A stretch of DNA of 64,000 nucleotides from Paludibacterium purpuratum (GTDB taxonomy: Bacteria; Pseudomonadota; Gammaproteobacteria; Burkholderiales; Chromobacteriaceae), in contig NZ_SNZP01000013.1 in NCBI RefSeq assembly GCF_004363805.1, positions 85,241 to 149,240 on the forward strand, given 5' to 3'. Under the pieces are notes generated by a model that made no database searches, was not told the DNA's origin, and saw nothing but the letters and a program-made list of their open reading frames with translations. Shown here one piece after another: positions 18,651-27,622 of this stretch. Numbering within the stretch: the first letter of the stretch is position 1; each line of letters begins with the position of its first letter. Both the position numbers and the translations under genes were made by a program.

Positions 18651-19568
18651 ATGGCTCAACCGCATATTTGCTTCATTCTGCATGGTCGTCGCAGCCCGGC
18701 GCATTGGCCCGACCGGCTGCTGCGCCAGTTTTCTCGTGGCTACGCGGTGCACATCCACATCACCAGTTCCGGCCTGCGCGCCGAGGAGGTCGCTTGCCAG
18801 GCCGTGACACAGGGCTGCGATTTTGTCGTCGCGGTGGGCGGGGATGGCACCGTGCACGAGGTCGTCAACGGCGTCATGCGTGCGCCGGCCGCTCAGCGCG
18901 AGCGCGTGACGCTGGGCATTTTGCCGGTCGGCACCGGTAACGATTTCGCACGCTCGATCGGTATGAACGCCTCGGTGTCTCGGCTGTACCGGCTGATTCA
19001 GAGCGGTAGCGCGCGCCGGCTGGATCTGGGGTGCATCGAAACGCTCGGCTCGCAGCCAGCGACGCGTTATTTCGCCAATATCGCTTCGCTCGGCATCAGC
19101 TCCGCCGTGGTCGACCGGGTGGCACGGATGCCGCGCTGGTTACCGGCGGGGCTCGCCTATGGACTGGGTACGGTGTTGTCGCTCTTGACCTGGCGGCCGG
19201 CGCGCTTGCGGCTGACGTTCGACGAGGGGAACGTGCGCGAGGAATCGATGATCAACTTGTGCCTAGCCAACGGGCGCTACTTTGGCGGCGGACTCGGTGT
19301 GGCGCCGCGGGCGCGGCTGGACGATGGTTTGCTTGAGATCGTCATGATCCGCAATGCCACGGTGGCGGCATTTTTGCGCCTACTGCCGTTGCTGCGCCAA
19401 GCACGGCCTATCGACGATGCGCGCGTGTGTTATGCCCAAAGCCGCGGGCTGCGGATAAGCACCGAGCCGCCGGGATGCCCGCTGGAAGCCGACGGCGAAC
19501 GGATCGGCAGAGAACCGGTTCGTGTCAGCGTGCTGCCCGGCGCCTTGCGCTGGTTGGGGCGCGCCTAA
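18651..19568 (+). CDS. Diacylglycerol kinase-like lipid kinase
   Basis: The 305-residue protein belongs to the DagK/YegS/LCB5 family. It has VAVGGDGTVHEVVNG (nucleotide-binding GGDGT) near residue 60, LPVGTGNDFARS, and the C-terminal EADGE motif. These enzymes phosphorylate lipid alcohols such as diacylglycerol. The exact lipid is not predictable. The frame is open upstream, but the ATG at 18651 places the first beta strand (ICFILHG) at the N-terminus as usual; the Shine-Dalgarno sequence is poor. The 3' end overlaps the convergent gene by 4 bases. Confidence 0.85.
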   Translation: MAQPHICFILHGRRSPAHWPDRLLRQFSRGYAVHIHITSSGLRAEEVACQAVTQGCDFVVAVGGDGTVHEVVNGVMRAPAAQRERVTLGILPVGTGNDFARSIGMNASVSRLYRLIQSGSARRLDLGCIETLGSQPATRYFANIASLGISSAVVDRVARMPRWLPAGLAYGLGTVLSLLTWRPARLRLTFDEGNVREESMINLCLANGRYFGGGLGVAPRARLDDGLLEIVMIRNATVAAFLRLLPLLRQARPIDDARVCYAQSRGLRISTEPPGCPLEADGERIGREPVRVSVLPGALRWLGRA

Positions 19569-20557
19569 GCTATTTGCCTGCAGGTGTCAGCCGCAGTGCT
19601 ACAACAGACCATATCGGCGAAGCCAGCGTCGAGATGGCGCGCAGCGTGTTCCTGACCGTGGTGCGTGGTGACGATCAGGGGGCCATGAAAGGCCTGGCGT
19701 AACTGTCGCCACCAGCGCTCGCTGATTTGCGGCCCAAAGGGCCACGTCGGCTCGATGATGCGCAGATACGCCAGGCCGCGCGCGTTGGCCTGCGAGGCTA
19801 ATTCCAGCGAGGCTTCCGCCAGCGCCGTACCGGACAGCAGTCCGTTGAACACGCCGCATGGCGCCAGTGCCAAGCCAAGCAAGTTGGCGGCGCAGTTCTG
19901 TAGCGCGGCATCCAGCACCGCCAGCACCAGATGCAAGCGGTTGGTTAGGCTGCCGCCATAGTGGTCGTTGCGACGGTTGATGGCGGGCGAGAGAAACTGA
20001 TGCAAGAGATAGCCGTGCGCGGCGTCGATCTCCACCCAATCCGCTCCGGCGGCGAGTGCCTGGGCCGCGCCACGGTGAAAGGCCTCGGTCAACCCTTCGA
20101 TCTCGTGTGCCCCGAGCGCCCGGGCTCGGCCGCAGCGCGCGCGCGTGACGCCGCCGTGCGCATTGGCGATCGAGGTGAAGCAGGCCGCCTGGCTGGCCGA
20201 GGGCGCCAAGGGCGCGCGCCGGCGCGGCTGCAGCCTGCGGTGCGATACCCGCCCGGCGTGGGTCAGTGGCAGTGCCAGGCGGTAGCCGGCTTGCCGGCTG
20301 GCGCAGATGACCGTTTGCCATCCACGCCATTGCTCCGTATTGAATAGGCCCGGCATACCCATGTGTGCATAGCCGGTCGCGGCGATGGTGGCCGGCGGCG
20401 CCAGCAGCATGCCCGCCGGACCGAGGTCGGTCGCCGCCATGGTGGGAATGCCGCGCGCATCGGCGCGCAGGTTGGTAAGCCCTGTCGCCAGTGCGATGCG
20501 GTTGGCAACGGAGATGGTGCCGATCAGGGTCGGCGATAACAGAATCGAGGATGACAT
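19565..20557 (-). CDS. Degenerate old-yellow-enzyme-family flavin oxidoreductase
   Basis: The 330-residue product has the NADH:flavin oxidoreductase TIM-barrel pattern (LTHAGRVSHRRLQP, HGYLLHQFLSPAINRRNDHYGGS, NR) but is about 35 residues shorter than NemA. The first of the paired substrate-binding histidines is replaced by Asp178 (EIDAAHGY), while His181 and Tyr183 remain. The C-terminal FMN phosphate-binding stretch (AFGRxxIANPDL) is replaced by DMVCCSTAADTC. It may bind flavin poorly or act on another substrate. GAGGAG precedes the start. It lies next to the intact paralogue nemA, so it may be a diverging duplicate. Confidence 0.75.
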   Translation of the reverse strand: MSSSILLSPTLIGTISVANRIALATGLTNLRADARGIPTMAATDLGPAGMLLAPPATIAATGYAHMGMPGLFNTEQWRGWQTVICASRQAGYRLALPLTHAGRVSHRRLQPRRRAPLAPSASQAACFTSIANAHGGVTRARCGRARALGAHEIEGLTEAFHRGAAQALAAGADWVEIDAAHGYLLHQFLSPAINRRNDHYGGSLTNRLHLVLAVLDAALQNCAANLLGLALAPCGVFNGLLSGTALAEASLELASQANARGLAYLRIIEPTWPFGPQISERWWRQLRQAFHGPLIVTTHHGQEHAARHLDAGFADMVCCSTAADTCRQIA

Positions 20558-20702
20558 GGCGAACTCCTCATTAAAAGTGCCGATAACTCGGTATGGGAGT
20601 CCAGTCTAGATAGCGGATGGGGGAAGAGAAGTCAGATCATTCCTATCGCCAAGCAGAAGCGTGGAGGTTTTGACTTGACACAAGAGCGGTAGGCGGGTCG
20701 AC

Positions 20703-20726
20703 AAAGCGGCCTCGAAAGGCCGCTTT
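20703..20726 (-). terminator. Likely terminator of the nitroreductase-nemA operon
   Basis: A 10-bp stem (AAAGCGGCCT with its complement, 4-base loop) lies 18 bases after the nemA stop. On the minus strand only a short TTTG follows, so termination strength is uncertain. Confidence 0.55.
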
Positions 20727-20743
20727 GCATTGCCATGGCGGCG

Positions 20744-21838
20744 CTATAGCGTCGGGTAGTCGGTGTAGCCCTTGGCGCTGCCGCCGTAGAAGGTGGACAG
20801 GTCGGGCTGGTTCAGCGCCGCGCCGGTTTGCAGTCGCTCGGCCAGGTCGGGGTTGGCGATGTAGCTGCGGCCGAAGGCCACCGCGTCGGCGTAGCCCTTG
20901 GCGATCACGGCTTCCGCTTTGGCACCGTCGTAGCCGCCGGCGGCGATGATCACGCCCGGGTATTCGGCACGCACCGCTTGGCGGAATACCTCGGTCAGTG
21001 CCGGCCCGCCGGCCCAGTCGGGTTCCGAGATATGTAGGAAGGCCAGCTTGCGGCGTGCCAGTTCCTTGACCAGGTAATGCGCCATTTCCTCTTGGCCGAC
21101 ATCGGACAAACCGTTGAAGATGCCCAGCGGCGAGATCCGGATGCCGACGCGGTCCGCCGACCATTCGCCCACCACGGCATCGACCACTTCCAGCACCAGC
21201 CGGGCGCGGTTTTCGATGCTGCCGCCGTAGGCATCGGTACGCTGATTGGCTTGCGGCGACAGGAATTGTTGTAGCAGATAGCCATGTGCGGCATGGATTT
21301 CCACCAAGTCGAAGCCGGCGCGGCGCGCATTGTCGGTGGCGCGGCGGTAGTCCTCCAACATATCTTCGATTTCCGACAACTCCATGGCGCGCGGCTCGTC
21401 GCAGGGTACGCGCTCTAGGCCGCCGTCGGCGGTGCGGATATTGGTGTTGCTCTCGGCACGCAGTGCCGACGGCGCCAGCGGCGCATCATTGTCCGGCTGC
21501 AGCGAACGGTGCGAAATCCGTCCGGTGTGCCACAGTTGCAGCGCGATCAGGCCGCCGTCCTGGTGCACGGCCGCGGTGACGGGCTGCCAGGCGCGCACTT
21601 GGTCTTCGCTATAGATGCCCGGCGCACCGGCGTAGCCCTTGGCGGTGGGGGAGATGTGCGTGCCTTCGGCGATCAACAGCCCGCCGCTGGCGCGCTGACG
21701 GTAGTAGTCGACCGCCAGTGCCGTCGGCGTATCGCCCGGTTCGGTATTGCGCAGACGGGTCAGCGGCGCCATGACCACGCGGTTTTTCAGGGTGACGGCA
21801 CCGACGCGCAGCGGGGTGAACAACTTGTCCAAATTCAT
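20744..21838 (-). CDS. nemA: N-ethylmaleimide reductase, old yellow enzyme family
   Basis: This FMN ene-reductase reduces electrophiles such as N-ethylmaleimide, nitrate esters and enals with NADPH. The 364-residue product has [15 protein letters not shown], the paired-histidine active site [16 protein letters not shown] with its Tyr, [11 protein letters not shown], and the C-terminal [16 protein letters not shown] that binds the FMN phosphate. Two ATGs stand side by side (21841 and 21838); the GGAAC upstream favours the second. It follows the nitroreductase gene by 13-16 bases, and both share the promoter with the NemR boxes. Confidence 0.93.
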   Translation of the reverse strand: MNLDKLFTPLRVGAVTLKNRVVMAPLTRLRNTEPGDTPTALAVDYYRQRASGGLLIAEGTHISPTAKGYAGAPGIYSEDQVRAWQPVTAAVHQDGGLIALQLWHTGRISHRSLQPDNDAPLAPSALRAESNTNIRTADGGLERVPCDEPRAMELSEIEDMLEDYRRATDNARRAGFDLVEIHAAHGYLLQQFLSPQANQRTDAYGGSIENRARLVLEVVDAVVGEWSADRVGIRISPLGIFNGLSDVGQEEMAHYLVKELARRKLAFLHISEPDWAGGPALTEVFRQAVRAEYPGVIIAAGGYDGAKAEAVIAKGYADAVAFGRSYIANPDLAERLQTGAALNQPDLSTFYGGSAKGYTDYPTL

Positions 21839-21854
21839 CATGTTCCTTTCGGAT

Positions 21855-22595
21855 TTATTGATCGAAGCCAAAACCCTGCTTACGCGCCACCACGGCGGTC
21901 AGCGGGAAGTAAACGGTTTTGTAGGTCTGGGCGGTGTTGGCCGACCAGGGCTGCCCATCGGGGCGGCCGATTTGCTGCCAGTATTGTGCGAGCTCGGTGT
22001 CGTATGCGCGGATCGACGGCGCGATCGCCGCGGTGTCATAGCGTTCGCGATGCACGAAGCTCGCGCGCGGCAGACGCGGTTTGATGCTGCCGTCCTGCTC
22101 GATATGGCCGATGACCACACCGGCCACGGCAAAGGTACGCGGCGGCAGGCCGAGTAGATCGATCATCGCCTGCGGGTCGCGGCGGATGCCTCCGATCGGC
22201 ACCACGCCGAGTCCGGCGGAGCGCGCGGCGGTCATCAGGTTGCCCAACGCGATGCCGGCATCCACCGCGCCGACGGCGAAGCCTTCCACACTTTGGTGGA
22301 TGACTTGCGACTCGCCAGCCAACTCCGCACCGACGGCGGTCTTGTGAAAATCGATCACCACGGCGACGAAGACCGGCGCCTGGGCGATCCACGGCTGGCC
22401 GCCGGCGATTTCGGCGATGCGCGCTCGGCGCGCCGCGTCTTGCACCACCACCAACGACACTTGTTGGCCGTTGATCGAGGTCGGGCCTTTCCAGGCGGCA
22501 TCGAGAATCGCGTCGAGCACGGCCGGATCGACCGGCTTGTCTTGATAACTGCGCACACTGTGGTGCTGTTGCATCTGTTCGAGGGTCGGGTTCAT
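21855..22595 (-). CDS. NfsA-like NADPH-dependent nitroreductase
   Basis: The 246-residue flavoprotein is of the NfsA/Frp class. It has [18 protein letters not shown] at the N-terminus, [11 protein letters not shown], and ASRS-like [15 protein letters not shown] in the middle. Such enzymes reduce nitroaromatics and quinones by two electrons. It is the first gene of the operon with nemA, which fits a joint response to reactive electrophiles. The start at MNPTLEQ has AGGAACC upstream; an earlier in-frame start would run into the operators and is rejected. Confidence 0.9.
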   Translation of the reverse strand: MNPTLEQMQQHHSVRSYQDKPVDPAVLDAILDAAWKGPTSINGQQVSLVVVQDAARRARIAEIAGGQPWIAQAPVFVAVVIDFHKTAVGAELAGESQVIHQSVEGFAVGAVDAGIALGNLMTAARSAGLGVVPIGGIRRDPQAMIDLLGLPPRTFAVAGVVIGHIEQDGSIKPRLPRASFVHRERYDTAAIAPSIRAYDTELAQYWQQIGRPDGQPWSANTAQTYKTVYFPLTAVVARKQGFGFDQ

Positions 22596-22615
22596 GGCGG
22601 TTCCTGCAAAAAGAT

Positions 22616-22630
22616 TAGACTGGTCGTCTA
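22616..22630. promoter_or_regulatory. NemR-box operator 1
   Basis: TAGACTGGTCGTCTA matches the NemR box pattern TAGACCNNNNGTCTA described for E. coli with one mismatch. It lies just downstream of the predicted transcription start of the nitroreductase-nemA operon. Confidence 0.8.
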
Positions 22631-22641
22631 GTTCGAGTCGA

Positions 22642-22670
22642 ACTCTACTAGACCGGTCGTCTAGTTGCAA
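22642..22670 (-). promoter_or_regulatory. Promoter of the nitroreductase-nemA operon
   Basis: On the minus strand -35 TTGCAA (plus 22665-22670) and -10 TAGAGT (plus 22642-22647) are separated by exactly 17 bp, and that spacer is filled by NemR box 2. Repressor binding there would block RNA polymerase directly. Confidence 0.75.
22649..22663. promoter_or_regulatory. NemR-box operator 2
   Basis: TAGACCGGTCGTCTA is a full match to TAGACCNNNNGTCTA. Its centre is 33 bp, about three helical turns, from the centre of box 1. Between the boxes is another perfect palindrome, GTTCGAGTCGAAC (22631-22643). Confidence 0.85.
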
Positions 22671-22785
22671 GTGATTTTTCTGTGAGACTGCAACATATTA
22701 TGTCTTTTGGTGATGCCGTTGCGTGGTGCGGGCCCGTCCCTTAGGCTTAGGCTCTAAGCAAGAGCATCAATAGAGGACGAGCTAC

Positions 22786-23319
22786 ATGCGCATCGAACAG
22801 GAATTGCCCTTGCCTTCAGGCGAGGCGACATTGCGGCAAATTGACCGGCAAGATATCGACGCTTGGTACCGTTGCCTATCCGATCCGCATGTGACAGAGC
22901 ACACCAGTTGGTCGATCGCGTCGGCCGCAGAACTGGCGCCGTTGGTGACATCGTATCTTTCTTCCGATCCAGATTCGCCGATTCGCCTGGCGGTCTTGCG
23001 GCAGACCGATAGCGCGTTCCTGGGTACGGTCGGTTTCCATACCATTTCCACGCGCCATCGTACCGCCGAGATCGCCTATGAGTTCGCCTGCGAGCATTGG
23101 GGGAGGGGATTGGCCTCGCAGTGTTGCCGTGCCATGGTCGAATGGGGATTCGTGCAGCGTCGTTACGTGCGTATTCAGGCGACCGTCCTCGATAGTAACC
23201 ACGCCTCGGCCCACATGCTGGAGCGCTGCGGTTTCGTTTTCGAGGGGGTGTTGCGTCATTACCGTATTGTCCGTGGCGAACCGCGAAATTACCGCCTTTA
23301 CGCCATTACCCCAAACTGA
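22786..23319 (+). CDS. GNAT-family N-acetyltransferase, RimJ/RimL-like
   Basis: The 177-residue protein has the GNAT fold pattern of the RimJ/RimL group. It contains the acceptor-side start LRQIDRQDIDAWYRCLSDP, the acetyl-CoA loop region CEHWGRGLASQ, and the terminal motif DSNHASAHMLERCGFVFEGVLR. Substrates of this group are protein N-termini, small metabolites or antibiotics; the actual one is not predictable. GAGGA lies 10 bases before the ATG. It is a single gene between the nem promoter and fahA. Confidence 0.9.
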   Translation: MRIEQELPLPSGEATLRQIDRQDIDAWYRCLSDPHVTEHTSWSIASAAELAPLVTSYLSSDPDSPIRLAVLRQTDSAFLGTVGFHTISTRHRTAEIAYEFACEHWGRGLASQCCRAMVEWGFVQRRYVRIQATVLDSNHASAHMLERCGFVFEGVLRHYRIVRGEPRNYRLYAITPN

Positions 23320-23455
23320 AGTTCGGCGGCTGCCGCGTTATTTATCCGTTTTTCTAATAAATTCATAAAAAAACGTTGTTTGAGTGATAAATGGCTTTGC
23401 GCTGTAATGCAGAAGGCCCTTAGAGCGTGAACAGGCTCTTCATCTTGGAGCGACC

Positions 23456-24793
23456 ATGAATGTTTTGTTGAATGAAACGCACGACCCCGAACTGACGAGT
23501 TGGCTGGTATCGGCCAATCGCGCCGGCCAGGATTTCCCCATCCAGAATTTGCCGTTCGCGGTGTTCCGCCGTGCGGGCAGCGACGAAAGTTATCGCGGCG
23601 GCGTGGCGATCGGCGACCGGATTGTCGATCTGGCGGCGCTGGCGGCGGCGGGCGTATTCGAAGGCGAGGCTGCCGTGGCGCTTGCCGCGTGTGCGGCCCC
23701 GGCACTCAACGATTTCATGGCATTGGGTCAGCGCGCCTGGTCGGCGCTACGTTTGAGCTTATCGCGCGCACTGCGCGAAGGTTCGCCGATGGCCGACCTA
23801 GTAAAGCCCTGCCTGGTGCCGCAAAGCGACGCCGAGTTCGCCCTGCCGGCCCGCATCGGCGACTACACCGATTTCTACGCCTCGATCCACCACGCCACCA
23901 ATGTCGGCAAGTTGTTCCGACCGGACAACCCGCTGTTGCCCAACTACAAGTGGGTGCCGATCGGTTACCACGGCCGGGCGTCGTCGATCGGCGTGTCCGG
24001 CCAACGATTTTTGCGGCCATGCGGGCAGACCATGGCGCCGGGGGCCGAACACCCGAGCTTCGGGCCGAGCCAGCGCCTGGATTACGAGATGGAGGTGGGT
24101 ATTTTCATCGGCCAGGGCAATCCGCTCGGCTCCCACATCGCCTTGGATCGGGCCGAACAGCATGTGTTCGGGCTGTGCCTGCTCAACGACTGGTCGGCGC
24201 GCGACATCCAGGCTTGGGAATATCAGCCGCTCGGGCCGTTTTTGGCGAAGAACTTCGCCACCACCATCTCGCCGTGGATCGTCACGTTGGAGGCTCTAGC
24301 ACCTTTCCGCGTCGAATGGACCCGCCCGGTCGAAGATCCGCAGCCGCTGCCCTATCTGGCGTCGGCGACGTTGCGCCGCGAGGGCGCGTTCGATATCCAA
24401 TTGGAAGTGTGGCTGCAGACCGAACGCATGCAGCGCGAAGGGCAGGCCGAGACGCGCCTGTCGCACACCAGTTTCCGTCATGCCTATTGGAGCGTGTCGC
24501 AGATGGTGACGCACCACACCGTCAACGGTTGCGGCTTGCAACCGGGGGACCTGCTGGGGAGTGGCACCATGTCGGGACCTGCGGCGGACGAGGCTGGCTC
24601 CTTGCTGGAGTTGAGCGCCGGCGGCAAGCAGCCGCTGGTACTGGCCAATGGCGAAGAACGGCGCTTTTTGCAAGACGGCGACACGGTGACGATGCGCGGC
24701 TATTGCGAGCGCGCGGGCGCCGCACGCATCGGCTTCGGCGCAGCGGTGGGCCAGGTGCTGCCGGCCGGGGATCGAGGGTCGGCCGATGCGTAA
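23456..24793 (+). CDS. fahA: Fumarylacetoacetase
   Basis: The enzyme hydrolyses fumarylacetoacetate to fumarate and acetoacetate, the last step of tyrosine/homogentisate breakdown. The 445-residue product has DYTDFYASIHHATNVGKLFR, the metal-site region DYEMEVGIF, LLNDWSARDIQAWEYQPLG and GSGTMSGP, all typical. TTGGAGCG precedes the ATG in an AT-rich leader. The 3' end overlaps maiA by 8 bases. Homogentisate dioxygenase (hmgA) is not in the window. Confidence 0.95.
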   Translation: MNVLLNETHDPELTSWLVSANRAGQDFPIQNLPFAVFRRAGSDESYRGGVAIGDRIVDLAALAAAGVFEGEAAVALAACAAPALNDFMALGQRAWSALRLSLSRALREGSPMADLVKPCLVPQSDAEFALPARIGDYTDFYASIHHATNVGKLFRPDNPLLPNYKWVPIGYHGRASSIGVSGQRFLRPCGQTMAPGAEHPSFGPSQRLDYEMEVGIFIGQGNPLGSHIALDRAEQHVFGLCLLNDWSARDIQAWEYQPLGPFLAKNFATTISPWIVTLEALAPFRVEWTRPVEDPQPLPYLASATLRREGAFDIQLEVWLQTERMQREGQAETRLSHTSFRHAYWSVSQMVTHHTVNGCGLQPGDLLGSGTMSGPAADEAGSLLELSAGGKQPLVLANGEERRFLQDGDTVTMRGYCERAGAARIGFGAAVGQVLPAGDRGSADA

Positions 24794-25433
24794 GCTCTAC
24801 AGTTATTTCCGTAGTTCCGCGGCCTATCGCGTGCGCATCGCGCTGGCGCTCAAGGGGGCGGATTACCTGACGGTGCCGGTGCACTTGCTGCGCGATGGCG
24901 GCGAACAGCATCTTCCCGCGTTTCGCGCGCTCAACCCGGCCGAACTGGTGCCGATGCTCGACGACGACGGGACATTGCTGACCCAGTCGCTGGCGATCAT
25001 CGAATACCTGGACGAAACCTGCCCGGGCCCGGCGCTATTGCCGGCCGACCCCGCCGGCCGTGCGCGCGTTCGGGCGCTGGCGCAATCCATCGCTTGCGAA
25101 ATCCACCCGCTCAACAATCTGCGCGTGTTGGCCTATCTGCGCGACGAGCTCGGCGTCAGCCAGGCGGCGCGCGACGGCTGGTACCGGCATTGGGTCGAAC
25201 ACGGCTTGGCGGTGGTGGAACGTCAGTTGGCCGGCGACGCGCGCACCGGACGCTTCAGCCACGGCGATACGCCGACGTTGGCCGATTGCTGCCTGGTGCC
25301 ACAGATTTTCAACGCGTTGCGTTTCAGTTGCCGGCTCGATGGGCTGCCCACCGCACTGCGCATTTACGAGCAGTGCATGCAACTGCCGGCATTTCAGTCC
25401 GCGGCGCCGGAGCGACAGCCGGACGCCGAGTGA
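24786..25433 (+). CDS. maiA: Maleylacetoacetate isomerase (zeta-class GST)
   Basis: MaiA isomerises maleylacetoacetate to fumarylacetoacetate using glutathione. The 215-residue protein has a thioredoxin-fold N-terminal half with YFRSSAAYRVRIAL, where the serines form the glutathione site of zeta-class enzymes. LNPAELVPMLDDDG, TQSLAIIEYLDE and a helical C-terminal half with NAL...DGLPTA complete the pattern. It overlaps fahA and works directly before it in the pathway. Confidence 0.93.
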   Translation: MRKLYSYFRSSAAYRVRIALALKGADYLTVPVHLLRDGGEQHLPAFRALNPAELVPMLDDDGTLLTQSLAIIEYLDETCPGPALLPADPAGRARVRALAQSIACEIHPLNNLRVLAYLRDELGVSQAARDGWYRHWVEHGLAVVERQLAGDARTGRFSHGDTPTLADCCLVPQIFNALRFSCRLDGLPTALRIYEQCMQLPAFQSAAPERQPDAE

Positions 25434-25439
25434 ACATGT

Positions 25440-25751
25440 CTATACCGGACTTGCCAGTTCGTTGGAAAGCTCGGGGTGGTTCATCAGCAAGCGCATCAGG
25501 CACACGACCGCGCCAGGCGGTTTGAAGCGTCCTTGTTCCCAGTCGCGTAAGGTAGATGGCGGCGTGTTGATACGTTGCGCGAACTCTTTTTGGGACAGGC
25601 CGGTTTTGACTCTGGCTTCACGAAGGAGAATCTGCTCAGGCGTCGTGACGCGACCAATGCCTGCCTCTGCCTCGGCCAGCGCCTGACGCAGCTCAGGGAG
25701 TGCTTCCCCAATATCGGTCTCGATGGCCTTGGCGATTTTTTCGATGTCCAT
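25440..25751 (-). CDS. XRE-family antitoxin-like transcriptional regulator (orphan)
   Basis: The 103-residue protein has an N-terminal helical region and, from about residue 47, a helix-turn-helix of the XRE type (GLSQKEFAQRINTPPSTLRDWEQG). This layout is that of NadS/HigA-like antitoxins. No RelE/HigB-type toxin gene is adjacent: upstream on the same strand is hutD. The ATG at 25751 has GAGGAG at good distance; a TTG at 25757 is less likely. It may be an orphan regulator left after toxin loss. Confidence 0.8.
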   Translation of the reverse strand: MDIEKIAKAIETDIGEALPELRQALAEAEAGIGRVTTPEQILLREARVKTGLSQKEFAQRINTPPSTLRDWEQGRFKPPGAVVCLMRLLMNHPELSNELASPV

Positions 25752-25820
25752 GATCAATCTCCTCTTTCGATCTCGCCGGGTATGACATTAGCGCGTTCAG
25801 CGCGTCGCCGGGGGAATCGG

Positions 25821-26411
25821 TCAACCCGACTCCGCCCCTGCGAGCGTTTCGATCTCGACCAACCATCCCTCGGCCTGGCCGCGAAGCCAGGCCGGGCCCT
25901 CTGACCACAAGAGCTCTCCCGGCGAAATCGACAGCGTCAACGATCCGGCGCGCAGGCTGCCGGCGGTCAGGTAGATCAGCCACAGCGGGTGATCGACCCA
26001 CTGTTCGCCGTCGAGCCGTAGCGGTCGCAATCGGTGGCGGTAGCATCCGCGCCGGGTCATGACGTTGAAGTCGATCAGCGTGCTGCCGGGCGCCACCTCG
26101 CCATAGACCGATGTCTCGCCGGCGAACTGATTCCATTGTTCGCCTGGATGCAACGTCAGCTCGTCGGATTGCTCGCCGCCGGTGGCGACGGTGAGCCGTA
26201 GATCGCCGCCGGACAGGAGCGCGAGCGAGCGGTCGATGTCGGGAAAGGCGGAGAAGGGGCCGCTGCTGTCCACCCGGGCGCTGGTGACGCGCCAGTCGAA
26301 GTTGTCGAGATCGGCTTCGGGGGGCCAGATGGCGAGTTGGGTGGTTTCGCCGCCGCCGTTCTTCCATGGCATGCGCTTGAAGTCGGCGGTATTCAATCGA
26401 TACAGGATCAT
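25821..26411 (-). CDS. hutD: HutD-family histidine utilisation protein
   Basis: HutD is a bicupin protein found in hut operons and, in Pseudomonas, is thought to set an upper limit on hut expression. The 196-residue product has the family start ([23 protein letters not shown]) and [15 protein letters not shown]. The ATG overlaps the hutI stop by 4 bases (ATGA). It is the last gene of the hut operon. The frame is open far upstream as an antisense shadow of hutI. Confidence 0.92.
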   Translation of the reverse strand: MILYRLNTADFKRMPWKNGGGETTQLAIWPPEADLDNFDWRVTSARVDSSGPFSAFPDIDRSLALLSGGDLRLTVATGGEQSDELTLHPGEQWNQFAGETSVYGEVAPGSTLIDFNVMTRRGCYRHRLRPLRLDGEQWVDHPLWLIYLTAGSLRAGSLTLSISPGELLWSEGPAWLRGQAEGWLVEIETLAGAESG

Positions 26412-27622
26412 ACTGAGTCCCGAGGTTCGCCTCCGATCCAGCAGGCTGCGAGCGGTCGCTGTCCGAGGTGGTAGACCAGATCTACCGGCTCCTGGATGTG
26501 CCATAGCGCCAGGTCGGCGCGCATGCCGACCGCGAGCTGGCCTCGATCGGCGAGCCCGAGCGCTTGCGCCGCGTGGCGCGTGATGCCGGCCAGCGCCTCC
26601 TGCGGCGTCAGGCCGAACAGCACGGCGCCCATATTGGCGACGGCGAGTAAGGAGGTGATTGGGGACGTGCCGGGATTGCAGTCGGTCGACAGCGCCATCG
26701 GCACGGCGGCCGACCTTAGCGCGTCGATGGGCGGCAGTCGGGTCTCGCGCAGGAAATAGAAGGCGCCGGGCAGCAGAACCGCCACGCTGCCGGCGTCCCG
26801 CATGGCGGCGATGCCGGCCTCGTCGAGCCACTCCAAATGGTCTGCCGACAGTGCGCGATGACGCGCCGCCAAGGCTGCGCCGCCCTGGTTGGACAATTGT
26901 TCGGCATGCAGTTTGACCGGCAGGCCCAGTCGGTCGGCCGCGTCGAATAACCGGTCTACCTGGGCCGGCGAGAAAGCGATGCGCTCGCAGAAGGCATCCA
27001 CCGCGTCCACCAATCCTTCGTCGGCGAGTCGCGGCAGCCAGTCGCGACACAGGATGTCGATATAGTCGTCGGGACGGTTGGCATACTCCGTCGGCAAGGC
27101 ATGCGCGCCAAGGAAGGTGGTGCGCACGGTGACCGCGCGGACTTCGCCGATCTGGCGCGCCACGCGCAACATGCGCCGCTCGCTGACCAGATCCAGACCG
27201 TAGCCGGACTTGATCTCCAATGTGGCGACCCCCTCGGCCAGCAACGCGTCGACGCGCGGCAAGCTCATGGCCAACAACAACTCTTCGTTGGCGGCGCGGG
27301 TGGCGAGCACGGTGGCGGCGATACCGCCGCCGTTCTGCGCGATTTCCTGGTAGCTCACGCCATTTAGCCGGGCCTCGAATTCGCCCGCGCGGTTACCGGC
27401 GTAGACCAAGTGGGTGTGGCAGTCGATCAGGCCGGGCGTCAGCCAACCGTCGTGCCCGTCCTGGCGCGACAGATCCATGTATTCGCCCGGCAGATCCACC
27501 TGCGGGCCAAGCCAAGCGATACGGCCGTCGCGCCAGGCGATGGCCGCATCGCGGATTTCGCTGTAGCCCTCGCCGGCGAAAGTGGCCAAGTTGACGTTGT
27601 CGATCAGGCCGTCCCGACTCAT
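26408..27622 (-). CDS. hutI: Imidazolonepropionase
   Basis: This metal-dependent amidohydrolase opens imidazolonepropionate to N-formimidoylglutamate, step three of histidine degradation. The 404-residue product has the metal site [13 protein letters not shown], the KSGYGLD motif, [18 protein letters not shown] and STDCNPG, all standard for HutI. It starts by a 4-base overlap with hutG and ends by a 4-base overlap with hutD. Confidence 0.96.
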   Translation of the reverse strand: MSRDGLIDNVNLATFAGEGYSEIRDAAIAWRDGRIAWLGPQVDLPGEYMDLSRQDGHDGWLTPGLIDCHTHLVYAGNRAGEFEARLNGVSYQEIAQNGGGIAATVLATRAANEELLLAMSLPRVDALLAEGVATLEIKSGYGLDLVSERRMLRVARQIGEVRAVTVRTTFLGAHALPTEYANRPDDYIDILCRDWLPRLADEGLVDAVDAFCERIAFSPAQVDRLFDAADRLGLPVKLHAEQLSNQGGAALAARHRALSADHLEWLDEAGIAAMRDAGSVAVLLPGAFYFLRETRLPPIDALRSAAVPMALSTDCNPGTSPITSLLAVANMGAVLFGLTPQEALAGITRHAAQALGLADRGQLAVGMRADLALWHIQEPVDLVYHLGQRPLAACWIGGEPRDSV

